DNA of 64,000 nt from Odontesthes bonariensis (taxonomy: Eukaryota > Chordata > Actinopteri > Atheriniformes > Atherinopsidae). Each line of letters begins with the position of its first letter. Position 1 is the first letter of the stretch. The notes under the pieces are model-generated. The model was not told the origin of the DNA, searched no databases, and was given only the letters and a program-made list of their open reading frames with translations. The position numbers and the translations under genes were made by a program. The DNA is taken from assembly GCF_027942865.1 (NCBI RefSeq), contig NC_134516.1, positions 24,325,322-24,389,321 of the forward strand. The letters run 5' to 3'. Shown here piece after piece: positions 56,221 to 64,000 of this stretch.

Positions 56221-56897
56221 GAATAGTCCATAAAAGGCCTTTAAAGTACTTCCATATGCATATGTAGGTCACCTCCAGGTACTTGTATGTGCCAACACAG
56301 GGGTCTCCAAACATTGAGTTGCTTGCTTTGACAGAACAGCTGCTTTTCCCATTGCAGCTGTGGATGAAACAGGAGTTTTAACATGAACTGAGGGAATATG
56401 GGTGCCATTAGATGGAGGATTGGAGTAAAGTAACATTCTGTACCTGGCAGCAACTTCCCTCGCAGGTCTTGAGCAGAGGATATTTTGGACCTGACCGATA
56501 GGACGCCCAAAAATGCATGTGTTCCTGTCACTGCGTCCATAATCAGCCCCGAGGACAAATATAACCTGACGAACAAAGAAGTTAGATACCCAGCTGGTGA
56601 AAGCAAAGAAAACACAAACATGTATATTTATGGCATCAATCCAATAAAAATACAAGAATCTCACCACACTGAAGTTTTGCCAGAGAAAGTTCACATGCTA
56701 CACTTCGGACTGTTGGAGCAACAGAAATCACATGAGAAAGGACTCCTCTCTGTTCAGCTGTGATGAGTTCAGTTCGATGCCACAGACCTGCAGGGAAGCA
56801 GCCGTAGGTGGTGTCCAGGTACTTGTAGATGCCATGGCAGGGATCAGAGGTACGAACAGCCTTTGCATTGATTTCACACACTTTCTTACCGTCACAT
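56204..56897 (-). pseudogene. Rhamnose-binding lectin (SUEL), partial
   Basis: On -, four exon-like pieces: 56897-56788 ([14 protein letters not shown] … [18 protein letters not shown], end of one SUEL domain), 56709-56665 ([16 protein letters not shown], start of the next), 56565-56454 (ADYGRSDRNTCIFGRP … CSRPAREVAAR, with the YGR sugar-binding motif) and 56357-56204 ([20 protein letters not shown] … [10 protein letters not shown], with DPC and KYL). DPC and YGR are hallmarks of fish egg rhamnose lectins. Exons 2 and 3 do not join in frame with the canonical sites I can see, and no exon for the first half of domain 1 or a signal peptide is found upstream. The 3' end is altered by the insertion at 55197-56220. 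Probably a pseudogene or partial copy. Confidence 0.75.
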
Positions 56898-56929
56898 CTG
56901 CAGGAACAAAAGAAGGAAAAGAGCATTAA

Positions 56930-57483
56930 ATAAGAATTAAGAATGAAATAAATTAAAATAAGTCAAATCTCTTGAAGGGAAAATGTATGTCAAGTAGATA
57001 ATGGTGTAAGACCCCTTAAAGAACATATAGAAATAATAACTGTCTCTGTTTCATTTATGTTTTATCAAGAAATCAAACATCTAAGCTTCCTGGTTTTACA
57101 TCAGCCTCAGTTTCTCTCAGACAGACAGAGGGAGCTCCTGGTCCATGTGAGTTCAGCTGAGTTCTCTGCACAGACGCTGTCTTTAAGCTCCTTTAATGGT
57201 GATTCTGTGGTTATAAAATCAGGATTTTATTAGAGGAGAGCGACAGTCTGGAAATGCTTAAAGTGAGCCGACGCGTAGTCTTAATGGGTTGATTTTATAC
57301 CCAGTTTTGACAAAACAAACAGAAAAATATGTGAATCATAGCAGCTTTACTGGGAATTCAGCTGGATTAATAAACACTTTACTGTTTTTTACTGAAATAT
57401 GCAGAACTATTAAACTTTTTGGCATGTGCAAAGCACCATCAGTCTATTTATATATCTATGATTTGTGTATTTTGTGTTTTGCA
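56930..57483. other. No gene recognised
   Basis: No SUEL-like exon or signal peptide found upstream of the partial lectin; short AT-rich frames only. Confidence 0.45.
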
Positions 57484-57600
57484 TTTTCCTATGTGTACCC
57501 TGCCTCTCGCCCATTGACCGCTGGGATAGGCTCCAGCCCCCCCGCGACCCGACCGACGGATTCAGCGGTGTAGAAAATGGATGGATGGATTTTCCTATGT
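57484..57600 (+). mobile_element. RTE-type LINE 3'-end fragment
   Basis: Inverse of the unit at 45535-45630: GCTGGGATAGGCTCCAGCC, GACGGATTCAGCGGTGTAGA, then (GGAT)n. Confidence 0.7.
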
Positions 57601-57824
57601 TTCGGGGTTTCTTATGTTCTGATGGACAACCAGGAGGTCATCCGGGAGGTCGGCCAGAGGAGCTTCTGATGATCCAAAACCACAGTAAAAACACTGGAAA
57701 AACAAGGCCTGAGACATGGACATGAAACAATGATCTGACAGGGAATAACTGAAACCAAGGAGTTAATATACTGAGGGAGTAAATACTACAAAATAAAACA
57801 GGAAGTGAACTAACTAAGGAGCAA
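57601..57824. other. No gene recognised
   Basis: Unassigned; phrases such as ACTGGAAAAACAAGGC hint at another dispersed repeat end. Confidence 0.3.
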
Positions 57825-58791
57825 GGATCTATCTATCTGTCTATCTAAGATAAGATGAGAAGTAAGGTTGATATAAATAAATACATGTAGAAATATTTAT
57901 TCAATTAAATGGTGGAGGATGCTGCATCAACAAAGACAGCTGACAAAATAACAGATTAAAAGGTCAGATCTCCACTTTCTGGGTTAAGAGCTTATTCAAA
58001 CGCAGCTGAAAATAGGTGTCTTCAACCTGGACTTAAATACACTGAGTGTTTCAGCTGATCTGAGGCTTTCTGGGAGTTTGTTCCAGACATGTGGAGCATA
58101 GAAGCTGAATGCAGCTTCTCCATGTCTGGTTCTGACTCTGGGAACTGATAAAAGACCGGATCCAGATGAGCTGAGGGGTCTGGAAGGTTCATACTGGGTC
58201 AGGAGGTCACTGTATGTAAGTCATTGCAGGCCAGTGGAATGAAGTTCAGTTGCCACTAACACAGGAGGGTTTGTTAGCCTGTCTACTGTAGCAAATAAGG
58301 CCCGAGCATTATGACGGGTTTTGGTGATGATGTCAGAGAAGTAGGACTTACTTGCATTCCTCAGCTGTAAATTATAAAAGTGAAGTTTCTCTTTGTAGAT
58401 GTTATAATGAACCTGGAGATTTGTTTTTCTCCATCTGTGCTCAGCTTTCCGACACTCTCTTTTCCCATTTTTCACCAGTGTGGAATTTGGCCATGGAGAC
58501 TTCTTCCTTCCAGAGATAACCTTCACCTTAATGGGAGCAATAGCATCCATAACATTTAACATTTTAGCATTAAAACTACTGATGAGCTCATTGACTGAAC
58601 CCCTGGACAGGGCAGGTGTTAAAGAGAAAACCTGGTTAAAGATCTCACTACTGTTTTCAGTTCTACACCGTTTTGAGATCACTGCTGTTGAGACATTTGT
58701 GTGCAGTGAAATCGTACTCTCAAAGAAAACACAGGAATGATCCGACAGGCCCACATCAGACACAGTAACCTTTGAAATGCTCACACCCTTA

Positions 58792-59459
58792 AGGCGCTAG
58801 CATGGTTGCTGCGTCTGTCACGGCGGTGTCGCACCGTGATGTCAAAATGACGTTTCAGGCCTGGCGCTTCCCTTGAAAAGACAGCGCAGCGCGTTGTCGT
58901 GCACCAGTAGATTTTTGTAACTTGGCGGCGCCGAGCACAACGAACCGGATGGACCGATGTGAGACCAGGCTCAGTGAGGAGGTGCGTTTGTACAGACAGC
59001 TGTACGAAACTGCAGTGAAACAGCACAGGGAGCACGTAAACTCCCAAAACTGGTGCACAGAGATGGGCAGAACTTTGGGGAAAGAGGGAGAGTTCTGTAA
59101 GAATGTGTGGAAGAAGCTACGGGACAGATACGTGAAGGCAAAGAAGAGGGCAGAGACTCTGTTGATGCTGGGGGCTTCAGACCTTCACCTCTATTAACTG
59201 AATTAAAAAATTAAAATGATCCGAAAACTGCAGCAGTATCATTAATTACATTATTTCTGCTCTTGACAGCGGCATTGTTTTCTTCTCCACTTTCGTGGTT
59301 GTAGAGTAGCGTTAACCTTAACGTAGCAGCGCCACCTCTGTGACGGAGAAAATTGCAACTACTGGCGCATCGACTTGCGCCACTATACATGGCGGGCACG
59401 AAATCGTGACGTCATCAACACCGCTCGCGCTAGCAGACGCGGCAACCATGCTAGAGCCT
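58792..59459 (+). mobile_element. Small Harbinger element with MADF-like ORF
   Basis: Ends AGGCGCTAGCATGGTTGC … GCAACCATGCTAGAGCCT, flanked by TTA (58789-58791, 59460-59462). Removing it with one TTA rejoins the LINE as DLLISKGVSISK in frame, which confirms the boundaries. Inside, + 58949-59197 encodes a MADF/Myb-like protein start (RLSEEVRLYRQLYETAVKQH, GEFCKNVWKKLRDRYVKAKK). No nuclease, 668 bp, non-autonomous. Confidence 0.85.
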
Positions 59460-60539
59460 TTAGAGATCAGTAAGTCTAGAGTGCGCCCCCTATTGTGCGT
59501 GGCTTCTGTTACATGCTGAGTCAGCCCAAAGTTGTCCAGAGTGTGACTCAGGTCTTTAGTCCCTTTGTCCTGAGGGTTGTCCACATGGATGTTAAAATCA
59601 CCAACAATAATTACAGTCAAAGTCAGCACAGATCATAGAGAGCAGTTCATTGAGGTCATCAAAACAGTCTGCACTGTTTTCCCAGATAAAGACCTAACGT
59701 TTAATAAAGGCAACTTGAGTGTTTTAGAGGTATTATTTGCCCCCTCGTGTTTGGGAGCAGCCTGTGGTACACAAGGTATGTTTACTTTATTTAAAGATCT
59801 TTCAGAGTGCAACTCTCTGTGTTTTGACTGGGCCACATTTCTCCTTCTGCCACCTAAAAGTACATAAATGTTAAAACCTTCTAATAAACAGGGTCCCAGC
59901 TTGTCCTGGGAAAAGTCCCAGCTGCCATAGTCCTCGCAGCCCGGACCCTCTACACATCACACATCAGACTGCGGAGACAGAACATGATGGCGGCGTGGAG
60001 GGGCAGGAGGGGGAGGGGCTGGGTGGCGAACCTTTGGCCGCTCTGGTGGGGGGTTTATAGGGCACAAAAAGGGATTGGGCTGGGGGGGTAGATCTGAGCC
60101 CAGCGTTGACCCGCTCCATCATCTGCTCAGTGAATTTCAGGTGAGGGGAGGAGGGAGAAAGGGAGGGTGAGGAACGCCATGACCTGTCAGGGCTTTGGGG
60201 GCCTGGGGAAGGTCCTGGTCCCTGGTCCTGCTCATTGGTGCTGTTGAGAGGGTTGGGGGCAAATCAGGACCCCTCTTCTTGCCTCTGATGTCTCTCCTTT
60301 CCGAAGCTGTTCCCGGGTGGGGGCAGATGGAGTTCCTCCTCAGGGTTTCTGCTGGGCTTTGTTTGTTCCTCTCTATGAGATAACTCCTGGTTTATCTCAG
60401 TCTTGGCACCGAGCACAGATGGATGACGTAGGAAGTAAAATAAGTTGGAGGTGAACAGTTTCAGTCTTGTTAAAATTAAATCCATTTGCCTTAAAACATC
60501 TGACATCTTTTGTGCCCAGGAGCATTCAGTTGCTTAACA

Positions 60540-60770
60540 GGCTAAATTCAAGTAGAGAGCCACCCGAAGATATGTACTAGGCACCTGAAATGCCCAATTC
60601 TTGCTCTTTGTATATTTATTTATTAGTCTGTCATTCTGTCTTGTCTGCATATGTACGTCTTGTGTGTTTTCTGTATGTGCTGTTTGTGCTATACTGTATG
60701 TTGCTTCCAAGTACAAGACAAATTCCCTTTGGGGCAATAAAGGTTTATCTTACCTTATCTTAAAAAGATG
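60540..60770 (+). mobile_element. LINE 3'-end insertion in L2 ORF1
   Basis: A ~230-bp T-rich segment ending TTTGGGGCAATAAAGGTTTA then (TCTTACCTTA)-type repeats interrupts the ORF1 between HLFK and the KxDGxxxN block. Typical truncated non-LTR 3' end. Confidence 0.55.
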
Positions 60771-61294
60771 CCTGCATTCCCAAAAAATGTTAAAATGATT
60801 AATAAAATGCACTGAGTGGTCAGCACATGCCGATAAAAGCCATTTCTTCAGTGCCAACAACCTGCTGAATGTGTCCTCTCCTCCTCTGACGGGTGGTATA
60901 GGTCCACTGATGAATACAGCTGCATTCAGCGAGCTCACTGTGTTTAATAATCCAATAAAGTCCCGTTTCAGAACCTCAGATTGTTGCTTGGACACATCGT
61001 TTGACCCTGTATACAGAACGATGTTTGTCACAGTTGGATATTCATCTGTAATTTCAGGAATTCTCTCCTTCATATCGTTGACCATATCCCTAGGAGCTCC
61101 AGAGACTCTCCCAAAACTAACTGTGACTTCTAAAAACATTTTTATCAAGTCTGACCAAAGAACAGACTCATAATAACCATGATGCTCATTGAAAGGTCCA
61201 TCATTTGATGAAAAGCAACAATGCAAAGCATTCAGTGGAACCCTGCTACCTACCAGTTTCACATGCTAAGTCATAGCTAGCACTAAAGGCCCAC

Positions 61295-61368
61295 AGGCAC
61301 TGCTGGGATTTGAACCCAGGAACTCCTGTTTACTAGACAGGCACTTTGACCAACTAAGCCACAGCACC
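61295..61368 (-). tRNA. tRNA-Thr(AGT)-like, unit 1
   Basis: Read on -: acceptor GGTGCTG/CAGTGCC, A box TGGCTTAGTTGG, anticodon arm CCTGT-CTAGTAA-ACAGG (anticodon AGT), T arm CTGGG-TTCAAAT-CCCAG with a good B box. All stems pair (with G-U), so a full cloverleaf is possible. No TTTT follows within 20 nt (only CCTTTAG), so RNA polymerase III termination would be poor. Best preserved of five. Confidence 0.55.
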
Positions 61369-61673
61369 ACATGGTTCATAAAACTGATGAAAGAATAAAG
61401 AGCAGGAACTGGATCCACCTCAGGAAGTGGTTTTTGTGATTTATTTCCAATATTCATGTGATCTCTGCATAAATCAGGGCTTGGTGTTATTCAAATTATC
61501 TCTATGCGTGAAAACATTGCATTAAGTCCCAGTTTAATCTTCTGTAACTCAAGAATAGTTAAAGCCATGAGATGAAGTGCCTCCAAGTACAGACTGCTTT
61601 GGAAGTCCAGCACTCCTGAAGCACTGCTGTAAACAGTTATGGCACCATGTTGATGTACATAATAACACCTTAA

Positions 61674-61745
61674 GCCACTGCTGGGGTTTGAACCCAGGAT
61701 CTCCTGTTTACAAGACAGGCACTTTGACCAACTAAGTGCCTGTCT
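61674..61745 (-). pseudogene. tRNA-Thr(TGT)-like, unit 2, 5' side damaged
   Basis: Anticodon arm CCTGT-CTTGTAA-ACAGG (TGT) and T arm are perfect. The acceptor 5' strand and first part of the A box are replaced by CTCAGACAGGCAC, which copies the anticodon-stem phrase. Confidence 0.6.
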
Positions 61746-62371
61746 GAGAACCACATGGTTCATAAAACTGATGAAGGAATAAAGAGCAGGAACTGGATCC
61801 ATTTCAGAAAATGTTTTTTGTGATTCTGTACCTCAAGAATAGTTAAAGTCATGAGTAGAAGTGCCTCCAATTGGTTCAAAACTTCATCATATTTTGCAGA
61901 TATTGTTGGGTTTTCAACTCAGACCCTGGTGTTCATGAGGAAGTCACTTTCACCAGTTACAGCCAGATCTCATGAAGCGGTGTACTTATTACACGCCAAG
62001 TCATTTACTGTGTTTTTACAAGGCTTTTTTATGCTTTTGCGTATTATTTTCCGCTACATATTTCAAGGAAATAACGTCCTGCCCTCAGCTTTTACTCTAA
62101 CTCTGACTATTTCACAGTTTGTACATTCATTTTGATGTTATGTAGTGTGACAGGAGGAGAACCTCCACCGTACTGTACCCTAACCATTTGACTTGTTATG
62201 TGAACAGAGTGAAATTACACTCTGAAAGTAAAAAATAGGTATAAATGAGACTTTAAAAGCTGTGTGCTATTTATACGCACTATCATTAAGTGGACCAGTG
62301 AAAAGGATTTAGTAGAAAGCTGATAATAAGCTGTTTTATATGCTAAGTCATAGCTTGCTCTGAAGGCCTAA

Positions 62372-62445
62372 AGGCACTGCTGGGATTTGAACCCAGGATC
62401 TCCTGTTTACTAGAAAGGCACTTTGGCCAACTAAGCCACAGCGCC
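62372..62445 (-). pseudogene. tRNA-Thr(AGT)-like, unit 3
   Basis: Anticodon AGT, but the anticodon stem is CCTTT/ACAGG (one mismatch) and the D loop is changed (TTGGCCAAAG). Acceptor and T stems pair. Confidence 0.55.
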
Positions 62446-62690
62446 ACATGGTTTATAAAACTGATGAAAGAATAAAGAGCAGGAACTGGATCAATTTCAG
62501 GAAATGAGCTCCAGAGACTCTCCCAAAACTAACAGTGACTTCTAAAAAACATTTTTATCAAGTCTGACCAAAGAACAGACTCATAATAACCATGATGCTC
62601 ATTGAAAGGTCCATCATTTGATGAAGACCAACAATGCAAAGCATTCAGTAGAACCCTGATAACAACCAGTTTCTCATGCTAAGGGGTATC

Positions 62691-62906
62691 AAACTGATCC
62701 GGGGAGGGGCCAGTGTGGCTGCAGGTTTTTGTTCCAACCCTGTGGAAGCACAGCTGATTTGTTTCATTCAATCAACTGAACTGGTTAAGACCTTCAGTGC
62801 AGACAGTTCAGTTGATTGAATGAAACAAGTCAGCTGTGCTGCTGCAGGGTTGGAACAAAAACCTGCAGCCACACCGGCCCTTTCCCGGATCAGTTTGACA
62901 CCCCTG
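62691..62906. mobile_element. Palindromic hAT MITE
   Basis: GGGGTATCAAACTGATCCGG on the left pairs with CCGGATCAGTTTGACACCCC on the right, and the arms are inverses to a centre near 62795 (AAGACCTTCAGTGC). Non-coding. A half copy is at 16811-16927. Confidence 0.85.
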
Positions 62907-62916
62907 AAAGGACCAC

Positions 62917-62990
62917 AAGCACTGCTGGGATTTGAACCTAGGATCTCCTGTTTACGAGACAAGCACTTTGACCAACTAAGCCACAGCGCC
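62917..62990 (-). tRNA. tRNA-Thr(CGT)-like, unit 4
   Basis: Anticodon CGT in CTTGT-CTCGTAA-ACAGG (pairs with one G-U). The T stem CTAGG/CCCAG has one mismatch. A and B boxes are readable. No T-run terminator. Confidence 0.45.
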
Positions 62991-63294
62991 ACATGGTTCA
63001 TAAAACTGATGAAAGAATAAAGAGCAGGAACTGGATCCACCTCAGGAAGTGTTTTTTGTAATTTATTTCCAATATTCATGTGATCTCTGCATAAATCAGG
63101 GCTTGATGTTATTCAAATTATCTCTATATGTGAAAACATTGGATTAAGTCCCAGTTTAATCTTCTGTACCTCAAGAATAGTTAAAGCGATGAGATGAAGT
63201 GCCTCCAAGTACAGACTGTTTTGGAAGTCCAGCATTCCTGAAGCACTGCTGTAAACAGTTATGGCACCATGTTGATGTACATAATAACACCTTA

Positions 63295-63368
63295 AGGTAC
63301 TGCTGGGATTTGAACCCAGGATCTACTGTTTACAAGACAGGCACTTTGACCAACTAAGCCACAGCGCC
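63295..63368 (-). pseudogene. tRNA-Thr(TGT)-like, unit 5
   Basis: Anticodon TGT; mismatches at the top of the anticodon stem (CCTGT/ACAGT) and in the acceptor (CAGTACC). Boxes A and B intact. Confidence 0.5.
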
Positions 63369-63560
63369 ACATGGTTCATAAAACTGATGAAGGAATAAAG
63401 AGCAGGAACTGGATCCACCTCAGGAAATGGTTTTTGTGATTCTGTACCTCAAGAATAGTTAAAGCCATGAGTAGAAGCGCCTCCAATTGGTTTAAAACTT
63501 CATCTTATTTTGCAGATATTGTTGGGTTTTCAACTCAGACCCTGCTGTTCATGAGGAAGG

Positions 63561-64000
63561 CAATTTCACCAGTTACAGACAGATCTGTTATTCTCTTTGG
63601 AAGGCAAACGTTCAAGCTTAGCTTAGCTGTGTCTCAAATCATGTCTGACCGGCTGAAACAGACTCCCGGAAAAAACTTTCACCTAGTAGAGTTCCCCAAC
63701 TCATGTCTTGTATAAAAAACAAAACAAAAAAAATTGTGGTCATCATATCACCACTTTCACTTTCTCGGAAAATCAATATCAATCAGTCAGTGCAACTAAA
63801 GAAACAGAAGTAGTTAACATGAAATTAAATGAAAAAGAACATGGAATTCATTAAAACTAATTGATACCTTATTACATCTCGGTCCCACATTTCACAAACA
63901 CCCGACCTACACCCACCCAGGACCAGACTCAGAAAAATGGGGGACAGGTCCTTTCAGGCTGCTGCTCCACATTTACAATAGCCAATAATGTAAAACAACC
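63561..64000. other. No gene recognised
   Basis: AT-rich; nothing supported beyond the end of the duplicated units. Confidence 0.4.

Larger units (their letters stand above)
57825..61262 (-). mobile_element. Second L2-type LINE, internally deleted
   Basis: Read on -: ORF1 with esterase domain (61262-60760: VTNIVLYTGSNDVS, AVFISGPIPPVRGGEDTFSR, FINHFNIFWECRHLF) and its tail (60506-60264). ORF2 endonuclease pieces: LPLLNVRSLSGK (~59720), then VIIVGDFNIHVDNPQDKGTK (59610-59550) and LDLLISKG. After a Harbinger insertion the frame continues SISKVTVSDVGLSDHSCVFF. The reverse transcriptase is almost wholly deleted: at ~58211 the linker (…ELHSTGLQ) joins the C terminus (RTRHGEAAFSFYAPHVWNKL, FKSRLKTPIF). 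A (TAGA)n-like tail lies at 57825-57850. A different subfamily from copies A-C, and it keeps the GDFN block those lack. Confidence 0.8.
61085..63560. repeat. Duplicated units carrying the tRNA-Thr-like sequences
   Basis: 61295-61950 and 62917-63560 match with a constant shift of ~1,621 bp, each holding two tRNA-like sequences ~300 bp apart. 61085-61260 (LINE ORF1 5' part) recurs at ~62508-62680. Each tRNA-like unit is followed by CACATGGTTCATAAAACTGA. Confidence 0.75.

Overview
This window reads as teleost fish DNA, most likely a percomorph. Evidence for a vertebrate is the set of introns with GT-AG boundaries and the host gene families present: cystatin, microsomal epoxide hydrolase, a C-type lectin, a rhamnose-binding lectin and an NLRC3-like B30.2 exon. 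Evidence for a fish is the NLRC3/B30.2 and rhamnose-binding lectin families plus a dense mixture of fish-type transposons (L2, RTE, L1 and Rex-like LINEs, Harbinger, ISL2EU, Tc1, hAT, and TTAA-flanked MITEs). Most of the sequence is transposon-derived; only a few stretches look like expressed host genes.

Layout. 1-450 is the 3' end of an L1-like LINE. 628-5061 holds the most unusual locus: a multi-exon transposase-like gene on + (nine in-phase exons, first exon not visible) that converges with, and overlaps by 20 bp, a complete four-exon gene on - encoding a free-standing P2X7 'ballast' (C-terminal) domain. A TTAA and a MITE end lie just beyond it. 7764-15816 is a mosaic block (LINE endonuclease fragment, zinc-finger exons, Tc1 fragment, Rex-like RT fragment, then an L2-type LINE). 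It is repeated in direct orientation at 34023-44080. A partial inverted copy exists in two pieces, 16928-20451 and 30991-31961, which abut within about 2 bp in the uninterrupted copies. Between those two pieces lie an epoxide hydrolase pseudogene (20501-21300), a cystatin gene (22140-26542) whose first exon carries an ISL2EU-like insertion and whose first intron carries a foldback element with an L1 inside it, and a full-length, uninterrupted RTE LINE (26880-30248) with a 32-bp target duplication.

44780-47307 is the remnant of a fish NLR gene (last LRR exon plus B30.2) split by a Harbinger element and ended by an ERV-like LTR fossil. 48101-51290 is an intact C-type lectin gene with EPN and WND motifs. 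54077-54728 is a large palindromic TTAA element with a second TTAA MITE inserted at its exact centre. 56204-56897 is a partial rhamnose-binding lectin gene, interrupted near its stop by a 1-kb insertion that contains a Gypsy-like solo LTR. 57825-61262 is a decayed L2 LINE with a small Harbinger element inside. 61295-63368 is an array of five tRNA-Thr-like sequences in one orientation, carried on duplicated units.

No operon-like logic applies. The genes that plausibly act together are the convergent transposase/ballast pair at the left; the two lectins and the NLR fragment are an immune-flavoured neighbourhood but share no visible regulation. All family calls come from reading motifs by eye; no database search was run.
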